From contig JAEMWC010000991.1 of assembly GCA_016490735.1 (NCBI GenBank), forward strand, positions 191,001 to 255,000: a DNA stretch of 64,000 nucleotides, read 5' to 3'. This stretch comes from Pachyseris speciosa (lineage: Eukaryota; Cnidaria; Anthozoa; Scleractinia; Pachyseridae). A program made the position numbers and the translations under genes. Positions 41,751 through 55,444 of the stretch are shown in pieces. How positions within the stretch are numbered: position 1 is the first letter of the stretch; every line of letters starts with the position of its first letter. The notes beneath the pieces were generated by a model. It was not told the origin of the DNA. It did not search any database and saw only the letters and a program-made list of their open reading frames with translations.

Positions 41751-42964
41751 TTTATTTTATTTTCAGGATTTGTTTTCGCTACTGATTTAGTAGCGTTCAT
41801 AACAGTGAATATCGTTCACATCTTATTTTTTTTTTAATTGAAATACAGCTGCAAATTTACTTATTTTCTCACATCAAAAACTACCCTCAGGACCAGGGGC
41901 ATCGCACTCTTCCAAAACAGCGAACGTACCCTGATCAGAATAAACTGCTTAAGTTTAGCAGTTGTCTGAACTTTTGTTAGATTGAAAAAGTAAACATATA
42001 AGGAAGAGAACACTAAAAATTAAACCACAAGAGCAAATAGCGGAAGCAGCAACACAAACACCACAGGATAAGATAATTGATGCAAACTGACAAAAGACAT
42101 ATTATTTTACTGTCCTTGGATTACAAACTGCAGCTTGGTTTACTTGTGTTGTTTGGATTAGCTGGGAACGATAAAAATCATTTTGACGTTTCTTGCATCT
42201 GCCCTGCGTATCTCTTAGTATCTCTTGTTGCGCTGTGCCTCGGCATGGTTTTTCAATTCTTATCTGAAGTAACATGACTTTTAAAGCTAGCGATATCCAA
42301 GATGATTGCCGTTCTTTTTTCTTTTTCTTTTCTTTCTTGTTTTGTTTTTGTTTTTGTTTTTGTTTTTTTTTTTTTGTTTTGTTTTTCAAGCGTTTTAACA
42401 GGCGTCTTCGCTCGGCTTTGAGAATCATTTCCATTAAACCTTTCCCAAAGGATGACAAACATTAAATTTGCCGAGAGTTCAGCCAATCTCTCTCCTTTTG
42501 TCTCAAACTGTCATACACTCTCGATCGCCCTAATCGACTCTCGCAATCTCTCATCCAGCCTGAACACGCTCAAATTAAAATCGGTAAAGTTCTCTCTCTT
42601 TCGGCCCCAAACTTCGGAGTTGTGTGAGAATTTTTCCTTTGGCTTCCTTAATAAATACACGCAAGGCGATGAAACGTGATGCCGCAATCCCTGGTGGACA
42701 GTTGCACAAGCTCTCCTGGCTCGTAATCAAGTGCTGAGGGCCCAGGCGTAGGGGTATCGAATGGTCTCAGTCTGCGAGCATGCGAGCACTGCGTTCTATT
42801 TTGCAAGCACGAGCACTGATCAAATTTATCTTGCGAGCAGCGAGGACTTTAGAAAAATGCAACTGGCGAACATCGAGCACTTGGTAAATTCTCCTCTAGG
42901 ATCCGCTGGCAGCAATTCCTCCCTTTTTAAATACTTTCTTTTTTCAGTTTTACACGTTGTTTTT

Positions 42965-43378
42965 ATTGGCCATGTTCTAAACGCGTGAGGGCCTGGGAAC
43001 GAGTTTAAAAATTTATCTATTGGAAAAAAAAAATTGTTTACACGGCGTGAAAGAGCATCTCAAAAATGGTCACCTAACCAACTTTGACGCTGTTCAGTTG
43101 AATTGGAGCTGAAACAAAAGCTTTTGAAAATTGTGAAAATTAGAGACTTTGCATGGTTTGGAGGGACAAACGCTCCGAAATAGAAACATTTGTATGGGAT
43201 TTTTAAAGATTTAAATACATGTCAACTGACGACTTTTCAACCAAACATGGTCAAACTTGCTGAAAGTACTTATTTTGAGATACCCTTTCATATGAGAATC
43301 GATTTAGTTCAATACCATTGATTTTCAATGAAGTTTGGATTCGTTCCCAGGCCCTTACTCGTTTAGAACATGGCCAAT
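42965..43378. mobile_element. MITE with GGCCATGTTCTAAACG inverted ends (copies also near 49481-49894 and 56026-56418)
   Basis: ATTGGCCATGTTCTAAACG followed by GGGCCTGGGAACGA at the left; TCGTTCCCAGGCCC followed by CGTTTAGAACATGGCCAAT at the right. No coding capacity, no certain target duplication. Confidence 0.75.
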
Positions 43379-45815
43379 TGAAGTGGGCCAAATTACATCA
43401 TGTTTTCACGTGGAAGTCTGGACTACGTCCAGTAGCTATAGGTTGTTCACTGGCTTTCACTGTCAGAAACTTTAAAGCCGCTTTGAAGTTTTTGTGAAAT
43501 GGGAGGTATGATTTTTATTTTACATATTTTGGTTTTATAATCTTAGAGTCGGCGTAGTCGTACAACATAGGCATTTAGTCCAACATTTAGCTACAGGTAC
43601 ATTTAAATGGTAGGGAAATAAATTTTCCGAGGTTAATGAAACTAGCTAGTTTCCTGTGGCTTAACTGTAACCACTGTCTGAAAGATTCAAAGCAATTTAA
43701 CTTATTCTTAGGAGTTTCAAGGAGCTAACACGGGTCAAAATAAACCTGGACTGAGACCACTCTCAATCATTCAGACCTGACCGGGAGTACTGACAGTCGA
43801 ATAGCTCTATTCTATTTAATACTCTTTAGACTTTACTCCCTGCCTTTGTACTGAAGTTCCGGCTTCGAGAAAAATTTGTACGTGTAACCTACCTCTCGTT
43901 AGGACATGAAAGGAACTCGATCGCGAACTGACATTGTTCTACTGAAATTAGTCATGGTTAATTTGTCAAGCAGAAAGACCACGTCGAAGAAATATGATAG
44001 AGAATACAACGTGAAAGGCATGTAATGGATTTTCCTAATAATAAGTCCAGCTACTTCAGTACTTAGACACCAAATGTTGGGCCAAAACGGTTATGGGCTC
44101 AGCTGTAGGGGAAGTCCGAGGTAACATATGTTCCCGTTTTTCGAAGCTAGTTAACGGAGTATACTGTAGTTACATAGCTATCGGCGTGTTTTGATAAATT
44201 TGGCATAAATTGTCTTAAAAAGCAAATGCCTACAAATATCAATGAATACCGTAGTATTATAATGACAAACTAAATTATTAATTCTGAGAGCCCTCTCATC
44301 CAACTTATTTCGATCAGAAATTATATGTCCCATCCTTTCATACCCACACACTAGCCGTGTGATCTAATTGCTCTCTGTAAGTATTCTGTATAAACATTTT
44401 AACTTTTTGAATTGTATAGTTGGCGGCATTTGACTACATGATGTCCAATTTAAATATTTTGTCTTTTCAGGTGCATGCGTGGTTTCAATCTTCATTAGAT
44501 TATCATCATCATCATGCTTTATTTAACGTGGATATACACTTAGCCTGAGAGCTAGTTTACAGGTATTCCACCTAATAACTAATGAAAGCCTAACAACTAA
44601 GCAACGCTAATAACACAATTCATCAGATAAAATCACAAATTCACAAAAAGGATGCACTGTCTTACTGAAGAAAATATATCATCTGTCAGTAACTTATTTA
44701 AATGTTATTGTCGTGTGCTTTCAACCGAGCTTGACTGTCATATTCATAGGAGTTCAGTACCACGTAGAAACGCATTTATTTCTGAACCAAAATAACCTAC
44801 GAATAATGCCTAAAGAATTTTCGCTAACTTTCGAGCAATCACCCGAGCAAATTTCAACGAGAATCCGAGCATGTGAGCAGCTGCAAAAAAAAATAATAAT
44901 ATTAAAAAATAAAAAATGCGAGCACGAGCAAGCGAGTACTCGTCAAAATTTTGCGAGCAAATCGAGCAAAGGCCAAATTTTGCAAGTACTTGCAAAATTA
45001 ATGCTAAGGGACCATTCGATATCATGGACACAGTCATGCGTCACTATTCGCTTGTCGAACCCTTGTTTCATGACGGCGAAAAACGACATACTAGAAAACT
45101 GGGCCGGTCTTCTTTTACATGTGTTGTTCCTGGTCGATATTTATTTTTTTCTAGTATTATGAACTGCACTGAAGCAGACGATCGATAAAAACACTAAATT
45201 GCGCCCGTTATTGTTTTTGTTCCCAGGCAAACGGCTTCAACATTTGCTTTAAATGAACAACACCCGTTCGATTTTGTTAGACCCTGTTCAACGATGTTGA
45301 ACGCCGGGATTGGCAAACGGTTTCAACACATCAACATTTGATTCAACAACGCCTTACGAGAGGCCTCTTTACGAGTTTCTCGAATCATGGTTAGTGCTAA
45401 CCAGGGTTAAAGAAAATGGCAACGTATAGGTTTTAGTACATCTTAACCAAGGGTTTAAGCCCTAACCATGCTTCGAGCAACTCAGTCCTGGTATTCAGTC
45501 CCGCGGTTGTTACTATGGATACGTCTTTGAGAGACTGATTAGTGCGCACACGTAGTTCCCAGTTTATGATTGATTTAAAAATTTCATTAAAAATGCAAGT
45601 GTTTGATCTGAGATCAAACACGGTTTTGAACTAAAATCAAAACCCTAAAGATCTTGATCTGTTGTTTCACTGGGTATCACGATTTATCCACCTGATCTGA
45701 ATGGGCTTCATTTATTGGCTGGTTCTCTTTATGAATTATTAATGAGTTTGAGAATTATATTTGTAAAATTCATTAATAATTCATAAGACTTATGACCAAT
45801 CTACAGGTAGTATTA

Positions 45816-46187
45816 GGCCCCATTTGTATGGAGAAAAGTTGTCCCGGGTAAGAGGGTCACCCTCTCAGCCGAGTCAACTTTAGCGAGCGTTTATATGAGA
45901 AAAAGTTGACCCTTTTGCCCGAGCCAGCAGCACTCGCGCATGCTCTGATTGTCTCACCTTGACCGAGTTGACCCGACGAGCCAAAGTGTTTATATGGAGA
46001 AAAGTTGTCTCGGCTAGGAAGGTGACCCTTCCATCGAAAGAGGGTGACCGGCTAGGAGGGTCACCCTTCTAGTAGAGTCATCTTTTTTTTTCTAATGTAA
46101 ACGGTTCCCCAAGTTTTGTAAGGAAATGTAGGAAATGTAGGAAAAGTTGGCTCTACCCTGGACAACTTTTCTCCATACAGCGGGACC
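45816..46187. mobile_element. Harbinger-type MITE in copy 2
   Basis: Same element as in copy 1 (39313), with a 10-bp internal duplication (AAATGTAGG). Confidence 0.85.
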
Positions 46188-47744
46188 TTAGAGTCAAATG
46201 TATACCTCTGTAAACCCCAGTACATATCAACCGCTGCATTAACGTTTGATACAGAGTCCTGTTCAGCTAATTAGTATAGTAATCACAATCTATTGTTTCA
46301 TTTCACAAGTAAGATAAAATATTCGCGTGAGATCTGTATGAGCGTCACCATGGCTCGTCTTCGGCTCGCCATTGTAAACGACCATAATGATCTCACGCAA
46401 ATATTGTTATGTACTACATAAAAAAATGTAAGTTGGAAGTCCAAATTCCTGTCTTAATCGTCTTAATTTTTTAAACAAAGTGTAAATAGGGAGTCCTAAC
46501 TAAAGTTGAGTCCTACTAAAGTTGAATTTGTTACTATTGCCGTTTTTTTTTTTTTTTTTTTTTCACCTTAAGAATGTACTTTTTTCAAATATCTTGAGAT
46601 GAATGAAAGCTGATCATGAATTTTCGTTTCAATTTCATACAGTCAAGAGAACTCTTAATAAATATGCTTACAGATTCTTTGGTTTCATCATAGTTGCTAA
46701 TCCAAGGCCTGAATTTTCATTTTTAGAGCCTTTTGGGGTACCTGACCAAATAGGGTGCTTTAAATTCATATTTAACGCTTGTCAAATCGTCAACTAAAAA
46801 AATAATTAAAATGCAATAAATTTTTAGTTTCTATGGGGTAGGATGTTGCCTATAATTTTAATCGTCGAAGAGGATAACGCTGTTCGATTGCACTTGTCTT
46901 CCACTTATCTGTTGCCAAGGAAACGCTCCGAAGGTGCTTGCACTTGCACTTAAACTGTTACTTTTAATTATACCTTCGGTGTTTGAATTTAAGCCAAAAT
47001 AAATCCATAAAATTTTGTGGAAGAAAAGAATGAATGAAAGCTGTGGATAGTGCGAGAAAGATGGCAACACATTGTTCCAAAAATACCAAATTCGAATTCT
47101 GATTCGGTCCGTGAGAAAAATAAGTTGTTTCTAGATGGTAACTGACCTTGTTTCAAGGAGTGGTTTTCCCGTTCTTGTCACGATATAAAGATATTTAAAT
47201 CCAAATCCGCAAGTGGACCTTTTGTATCACCCTGAAACAGTTCGAAGAATTGCCGTCTAGTTCTGATTCCACAAATGCGCCGTACTCTGAATTCAGAAAA
47301 CTTCGAGCTACGATCTAAGAACGATGATTCGTCTGTCTTGAGATGTTCAGTGTTCTTAATATCCTCTATGCTCAGCTTTCATGTAAAACTGTTTCTAGTG
47401 TAACTGATCGCTACAAGCCGAGGGTAAACAAAAGTCTAACTCTAACTAGCTCACTTTCCAGTGATCTCAATCAGTTCAATTGGGCTTACTGTCTCGGTTC
47501 CTAGTCAACTAAATCATGCACATTCAGCTGACCTCAGCTTAATGCCTGTCAGGTTTGCCTTGTAGGTGTTCAGAGTTGTAATGATAAATATCACATAAGA
47601 TCAGTACGCTATTGCATGCAAAAGCTAATAGACCTTCCATTTCCTACGAAAAAAACATGTTGTGTTTCGCACGGTTTGTGTGGATTTAAATACAAATAAA
47701 TGTGGATATATGAAGATCATGGGGATTAGATTAAAAAAATGTGA

Positions 47745-48270
47745 TCGTCGCAGTTACTGAACAGAGGTCATAGATTCGAATCCCACACAAGCTTGATCTA
47801 TTTTTTCAGGCTTTCTTTTCGCCAGTGCTCTGCGACGATCGTTAACATCTTCATTTTTCTAATAATCCGCAGTTCTATATATGATTTTCACATATTCATA
47901 TTCATTTATTTAATCAGTCACGGGTTTATTACTGACGATCCTACAAAACGACCAGCTCCCAGCTTGTTAGCTCAGTTGGTAGAGCACTGCGCCGGGATCG
48001 CAGAGGTCAGGCTTTCTCAGTTTCGCTACTGCTTTCAGAGTAGTGTTCATGATTTCGGCGATCGTTCACATCCTAATTATGTAATCCGCAGTTCAATACA
48101 TTGTTTCAATGTATTCATATTCATTTATTTCACAACTCGCGTTTTTATTGCGAACCAACGTAACGGCCAGCTCCCAGTTAACTTGGCATAATACAGTAGC
48201 TCAGTTGGTAGAGTGCTGCACCGGTATAGTATGGGTCATGGTTCGACTCCCGCGCAAGCCTGATTTTTTT
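47745..48270 (+). repeat. Three tRNA-like units in tandem, copy 2
   Basis: Same array as in copy 1. The mosaic switch lies inside the third unit (48192-48225). Confidence 0.7.
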
Positions 48271-51200
48271 ATTTTATTTTCAGGATTTGTTTTCGCTACT
48301 GATTTAGTAGCGTTCATAACAGTGAATATCGTTCACATCTTATTTTTTTTTTAATTGAAATACAGCTGCAAATTTACTTATTTTCTCACATCAAAAACTA
48401 CCCTCAGGACCAGGGGCATCGCACTCTTCCAAAACAGCGAACGTACCCTGATCAGAATAAACTGCTTAAGTTTAGCAGTTGTCTGAACTTTTGTTAGATT
48501 GAAAAAGTAAACATATAAGGAAGAGAACACTAAAAATTAAACCACAAGAGCAAATAGCGGAAGCAGCAACACAAACACCACAGGATAAGATAATTGATGC
48601 AAACTGACAAAAGACATATTATTTTACTGTCCTTGGATTACAAACTGCAGCTTGGTTTACTTGTGTTGTTTGGATTAGCTGGGAACGATAAAAATCATTT
48701 TGACGTTTCTTGCATCTGCCCTGCGTATCTCTTAGTATCTCTTGTTGCGCTGTGCCTCGGCATGGTTTTTCAATTCTTATCTGAAGTAACATGACTTTTA
48801 AAGCTAGCGATATCCAAGATGATTGCCGTTCTTTTTTCTTTTTCTTTTCTTTCTTGTTTTGTTTTTGTTTTTGTTTTTGTTTTTTTTTTTTGTTTTGTTT
48901 TTCAAGCGTTTTAACAGGCGTCTTCGCTCGGCTTTGAGAATCATTTCCATTAAACCTTTCCCAAAGGATGACAAACATTAATTTTGCCGAGAGTTCAGCC
49001 AATCTCTCTCCTTTTGTCTCAAACTGTCATACACTCTCGATCGCCCTAATCGACTCTCGCAATCTCTCATCCAGCCTGAACACGCTCAAATTAAAATCGG
49101 TAAAGTTCTCTCTCTTTCGGCCCCAAACTTCGGAGTTGTGTGAGAATTTTTCCTTTGGCTTCCTTAATAAATACACGCAAGGCGATGAAACGTGATGCCG
49201 CAATCCCTGGTGGACAGTTGCACAAGCTCTCCTGGCTCGTAATCAAGTGCTGAGGGCCCAGGCGTAGGGGTATCGAATGGTCTCAGTCTGCGAGCATGCG
49301 AGCACTGCGTTCTATTTTGCAAGCACGAGCACTGATCAAATTTATCTTGCGAGCAGCGAGGACTTTAGAAAAATGCAACTGGCGAACATCGAGCACTTGG
49401 TAAATTCTCCTCTAGGATCCGCTGGCAGCAATTCCTCCCTTTTTAAATACTTTCTTTTTTCAGTTTTACACGTTGTTTTTATTGGCCATGTTCTAAACGC
49501 GTGAGGGCCTGGGAACGAGTTTAAAAATTTATCTATTGGAAAAAAAAAATTGTTTACACGGCGTGAAAGAGCATCTCAAAAATGGTCACCTAACCAACTT
49601 TGACGCTGTTCAGTTGAATTGGAGCTGAAACAAAAGCTTTTGAAAATTGTGAAAATTAGAGACTTTGCATGGTTTGGAGGGACAAACGCTCCGAAATAGA
49701 AACATTTGTATGGGATTTTTAAAGATTTAAATACATGTCAACTGACGACTTTTCAACCAAACATGGTCAAACTTGCTGAAAGTACTTATTTTGAGATACC
49801 CTTTCATATGAGAATCGATTTAGTTCAATACCATTGATTTTCAATGAAGTTTGGATTCGTTCCCAGGCCCTTACTCGTTTAGAACATGGCCAATTGAAGT
49901 GGGCCAAATTACATCATGTTTTCACGTGGAAGTCTGGACTACGTCCAGTAGCTATAGGTTGTTCACTGGCTTTCACTGTCAGAAACTTTAAAGCCGCTTT
50001 GAAGTTTTTGTGAAATGGGAGGTATGATTTTTATTTTACATATTTTGGTTTTATAATCTTAGAGTCGGCGTAGTCGTACAACATTGGCATTTAGTCCAAC
50101 ATTTAGCTACAGGTACATTTAAATGGTAGGGAAATAAATTTTCCGAGGTTAATGAAACTAGCTAGTTTCCTGTGGCTTAACTGTAACCACTGTCTGAAAG
50201 ATTCAAAGCAATTTAACTTATTCTTAGGAGTTTCAAGGAGCTAACACGGGTCAAAATAAACCTGGACTGAGACCACTCTCAATCATTCAGACCTGACCGG
50301 GAGTACTGACAGTCGAATAGCTCTATTCTATTTAATACTCTTTAGACTTTACTCCCTGCCTTTGTACTGAAGTTCCGGCTTCGAGAAAAATTTGTACGTG
50401 TAACCTACCTCTCGTTAGGACATGAAAGGAACTCGATCGCGAACTGACATTGTTCTACTGAAATTAGTCATGGTTAATTTGTCAAGCAGAAAGACCACGT
50501 CGAAGAAATATGATAGAGAATACAACGTGAAAGGCATGTAATGGATTTTCCTAATAATAAGTCCAGCTACTTCAGTACTTAGACACCAAATGTTGGGCCA
50601 AAACGGTTATGGGCTCAGCTGTAGGGGAAGTCCGAGGTAACATATGTTCCCGTTTTTCGAAGCTAGTTAACGGAGTATACTGTAGTTACATAGCTATCGG
50701 CGTGTTTTGATAAATTTGGCATAAATTGTCTTAAAAAGCAAATGCCTACAAATATCAATGAATACCGTAGTATTATAATGACAAACTAAATTATTAATTC
50801 TGAGAGCCCTCTCATCCAACTTATTTCGATCAGAAATTATATGTCCCATCCTTTCATACCCACACACTAGCCGTGTGATCTAATTGCTCTCTGTAAGTAT
50901 TCTGTATAAACATTTTAACTTTTTGAATTGTATAGTTGGCGGCATTTGACTACATGATGTCCAATTTAAATATTTTGTCTTTTCAGGTGCATGCGTGGTT
51001 TCAATCTTCATTAGATTATCATCATCATCATGCTTTATTTAACGTGGATATACACTTAGCCTGAGAGCTAGTTTACAGGTATTCCACCTAATAACTAATG
51101 AAAGCCTAACAACTAAGCAACGCTAATAACACAATTCATCAGATAAAATCACAAATTCACAAAAAGGATGCACTGTCTTACTGAAGAAAATATATCATCT

Positions 51201-52331
51201 GTCAGTAACTTATTTAAATGTTATTGTCGTGTGCTTTAAACCGAGCTTGACTGTCATATTCATAGGAGTTCAGTACCACGTAGAAACGCATTTATTTCTG
51301 AACCAAAATAACCTACGAATAATGCCTAAAGAATTTTCGCTAACTTTCGAGCAATCACCCGAGCAAATTTCAACGAGAATCCGAGCATGTGAGCAGCTGC
51401 AAAAAAAAATAATAATATTAAAAAATAAAAAATGCGAGCACGAGCAAGCGAGTACTCGTCAAAATTTTGCGAGCAAATCGAGCAAAGGCCAAATTTTGCA
51501 AGTACTTGCAAAATTAATGCTAAGGGACCATTCGATATCATGGACACAGTCATGCGTCACTATTCGCTTGTCGAACCCTTGTTTCATGACGGCGAAAAAC
51601 GACATACTAGAAAACTGGGCCGGTCTTCTTTTACATGTGTTGTTCCTGGTCGATATTTATTTTTTTCTAGTATTATGAACTGCACTGAAGCAGACGATCG
51701 ATAAAAACACTAAATTGCGCCCGTTATTGTTTTTGTTCCCAGGCAAACGGCTTCAACATTTGCTTTAAATGAACAACACCCGTTCGATTTTGTTAGACCC
51801 TGTTCAACGATGTTGAACGCCGGGATTGGCAAACGGTTTCAACACATCAACATTTGATTCAACAACGCCTTACGAGAGGCCTCTTTACGAGTTTCTCGAA
51901 TCATGGTTAGTGCTAACCAGGGTTAAAGAAAATGGCAACGTATAGGTTTTAGTACATCTTAACCAAGGGTTTAAGCCCTAACCATGCTTCGAGCAACTCA
52001 GTCCTGGTATTCAGTCCCGCGGTTGTTACTATGGATACGTCTTTGAGAGACTGATTAGTGCGCACACGTAGTTCCCAGTTTATGATTGATTTAAAAATTT
52101 CATTAAAAATGCAAGTGTTTGATCTGAGATCAAACACGGTTTTGAACTAAAATCAAAACCCTAAAGATCTTGATCTGTTGTTTCACTGGGTATCACGATT
52201 TATCCACCTGATCTGAATGGGCTTCATTTATTGGCTGGTTCTCTTTATGAATTATTAATGAGTTTGAGAATTATATTTGTAAAATTCATTAATAATTCAT
52301 AAGACTTATGACCAATCTACAGGTAGTATTA

Positions 52332-52703
52332 GGCCCCATTTGTATGGAGAAAAGTTGTCCCGGGTAAGAGGGTCACCCTCTCAGCCGAGTCAACTTTAGC
52401 GAGCGTTTATGTGAGAAAAAGTTGACCCTTTTGCCCGAGCCAGCAGCACTCGCGCATGCTCTGATTGTCTCACCTTGACCGAGTTGACCCGACGAGCCAA
52501 AGTGTTTATATGGAGAAAAGTTGTCTCGGCTAGGAAGGTGACCCTTCCATCGAAAGAGGGTGACCGGCTAGGAGGGTCACCCTTCTAGTAGAGTCATCTT
52601 TTTTTTTCTAATGTAAACGGTTCCCCAAGTTTTGTAAGGAAATGTAGGAAATGTAGGAAAAGTTGGCTCTACCCTGGACAACTTTTCTCCATACAGCGGG
52701 ACC
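52332..52703. mobile_element. Harbinger-type MITE in copy 3
   Basis: Same element and the same internal duplication as in copy 2, supporting a shared origin of the first halves of copies 2 and 3. Confidence 0.85.
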
Positions 52704-54259
52704 TTAGAGTCAAATGTATACCTCTGTAAACCCCAGTACATATCAACCGCTGCATTAACGTTTGATACAGAGTCCTGTTCAGCTAATTAGTATAGTAATC
52801 ACAATCTATTGTTTCATTTCACAAGTAAGATAAAATATTCGCGTGAGATCTGTATGAGCGTCACCATGGCTCGTCTTCGGCTCGCCATTGTAAACGACCA
52901 TAATGATCTCACGCAAATATTGTTATGTACTACATAAAAAAATGTAAGTTGGAAGTCCAAATTCCTGTCTTAATCGTCTTAATTTTTTAAACAAAGTGTA
53001 AATAGGGAGTCCTAACTAAAGTTGAGTCCTACTAAAGTTGAATTTGTTACTATTGCCGTTTTTTTTTTTTTTTTTTTTCACCTTAAGAATGTACTTTTTT
53101 CAAATATCTTGAGATGAATGAAAGCTGATCATGAATTTTCGTTTCAATTTCATACAGTCAAGAGAACTCTTAATAAATATGCTTACAGATTCTTTGGTTT
53201 CATCATAGTTGCTAATCCAAGGCCTGAATTTTCATTTTTAGAGCCTTTTGGGGTACCTGACCAAATAGGGTGCTTTAAATTCATATTTAACGCTTGTCAA
53301 ATCGTCAACTAAAAAAATAATTAAAATGCAATAAATTTTTAGTTTCTATGGGGTAGGATGTTGCCTATAATTTTAATCGTCGAAGAGGATAACGCTGTTC
53401 GATTGCACTTGTCTTCCACTTATCTGTTGCCAAGGAAACGCTCCGAAGGTGCTTGCACTTGCACTTAAACTGTTACTTTTAATTATACCTTCGGTGTTTG
53501 AATTTAAGCCAAAATAAATCCATAAAATTTTGTGGAAGAAAAGAATGAATGAAAGCTGTGGATAGTGCGAGAAAGATGGCAACACATTGTTCCAAAAATA
53601 CCAAATTCGAATTCTGATTCGGTCCGTGAGAAAAATAAGTTGTTTCTAGATGGTAACTGACCTTGTTTCAAGGAGTGGTTTTCCCGTTCTTGTCACGATA
53701 TAAAGATATTTAAATCCAAATCCGCAAGTGGACCTTTTGTATCACCCTGAAACAGTTCGAAGAATTGCCGTCTAGTTCTGATTCCACAAATGCGCCGTAC
53801 TCTGAATTCAGAAAACTTCGAGCTACGATCTAAGAACGATGATTCGTCTGTCTTGAGATGTTCAGTGTTCTTAATATCCTCTATGCTCAGCTTTCATGTA
53901 AAACTGTTTCTAGTGTAACTGATCGCTACAAGCCGAGGGTAAACAAAAGTCTAACTCTAACTAGCTCACTTTCCAGTGATCTCAATCAGTTCAATTGGGC
54001 TTACTGTCTCGGTTCCTAGTCAACTAAATCATGCACATTCAGCTGACCTCAGCTTAATGCCTGTCAGGTTTGCCTTGTAGGTGTTCAGAGTTGTAATGAT
54101 AAATATCACATAAGATCAGTACGCTATTGCATGCAAAAGCTAATAGACCTTCCATTTCCTACGAAAAAAACATGTTGTGTTTCGCACGGTTTGTGTGGAT
54201 TTAAATACAAATAAATGTGGATATATGAAGATCATGGGGATTAGATTAAAAAAATGTGA

Positions 54260-54780
54260 TCGTCGCAGTTACTGAACAGAGGTCATAGATTCGAATCCCA
54301 CACAAGCTTGATCTATTTTTTCAGGCTTTCTTTTCGCCAGTGCTCTGCGACGATCGTTAACATCTTCATTTTTCTAATAATCCGCAGTTCTATATATGAT
54401 TTTCACATATTCATATTCATTTATTTAATCAGTCACGGGTTTATTACTGACGATCCTACAAAACGACCAGCTCCCAGCTTGTTAGCTCAGTTGGTAGAGC
54501 ACTGCGCCGGGATCGCAGAGGTCAGGCTTTCTCAGTTTCGCTACTGCTTTCAGAGTAGTGTTCATGATTTCGGCGATCGTTCACATCCTAATTATGTAAT
54601 CCGCAGTTCAATACATTGTTTCAATGTATTCATATTCATTTATTTCACAACTCGCGTTTTTATTGCGAACCAACGTAACGGCCAGCTCCCAGTTAACTTG
54701 GCATAATACAGTAGCTCAGTTGGTAGAGTGCTGCACCGGTGTAGCATTGGTCATGGGTTCGACTCCCGCGCAAGCCTGAT
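54260..54780 (+). repeat. Three tRNA-like units in tandem, copy 3
   Basis: Same array. The third unit here has an intact B box (GGGTTCGACTCC), where copies 1 and 2 have lost one G. Confidence 0.7.
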
Positions 54781-55412
54781 TTTTTATTTTTTTATTTTAT
54801 TTTCAGGATTTGTTTTCGCTACTGATTTAGTAGCGTTCATAACAGTGAATATCGTTCACATCTTATTTTTTTTTAATTGAAATACAGCTGCAAATTTACT
54901 TATTTTCTCACATCAAAAACTACCCTCAGGACCAGGGGCATCGCACTCTTCCAAAACAGCGAACGTGCCCTGATCAGAATAAATTGCTTAAGTTTAACAG
55001 TAGTCTGAACATTTTGTTAGATTGAAAAAGTAAACATATAAGGAAGAGAACACTAAAAATTATACCACAAGAGCAAATAGCGGAAGAAGCAACACAAACA
55101 CCACAGGATAAGATAATTGATGCAAACTGACAAAAGACATATTATTTTACTGTCCTTGGATTACAAACTGCAGCTTGTTTTACTTGCGTTGTTTGGATTA
55201 GCTGGGGAACGATAAAAATCATTTTGACGTTTCTTGCATCTGCCCTGCGTATCTCTTAGTATCTCTTGTTGCGCTGTGCCTCGGCATGATTTTTCAGTTC
55301 TTATCTGAAGTAATATGACTTTTAAAGCTAGCGAAATCCAAGATGATTGCCGTTCTTTTTTTCTTGTTCTTGTTCTTGTTCTTTTTTTTTTTCTTTTCTT
55401 TTCTTTTTTTTT

Positions 55413-55444
<32 letters not shown>

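Larger units (their letters stand above)
39048..45550. repeat. 6.5-kb tandem unit, copy 1
   Basis: 6503 bp beginning CGTAGTTTCCAGTTTATGAT. Near-identical head-to-tail copies follow. The unit holds a Harbinger-type MITE (39313-39676), a tRNA-like trimer (about 41229-41743), a MITE with GGCCATGTTCTAAACG ends (42965-43378) and GAGCACGAGCAA-rich stretches (42765-42880, 44830-44990). No credible gene: the conserved frames are short and start or end in repeats. Confidence 0.95.
45551..52066. repeat. 6.5-kb tandem unit, copy 2 (mosaic)
   Basis: 6516 bp. Up to about 48191 it carries copy-3 variants (for example GGGATCG, CATGATTTCGG, AACGTAACGG, GCATAATAC). From 48226 on it carries copy-1 variants (GGTATAGTATGGG). 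Confidence 0.95.

Noticed and set aside
42253..42486. Lys/Gln-rich minus-strand frames in the tandem units (also near 48619 and 55161)
   Set aside because: They come from a T-rich low-complexity tract, differ in frame and length between copies, and have no recognisable domain.
44713..45188. Frames of 149 and 90 residues conserved in copies 1 and 2 (51229-51704)
   Set aside because: Conservation only reflects recent duplication; copy 3 breaks the frame, and the DNA is GAGCA-type repeat.
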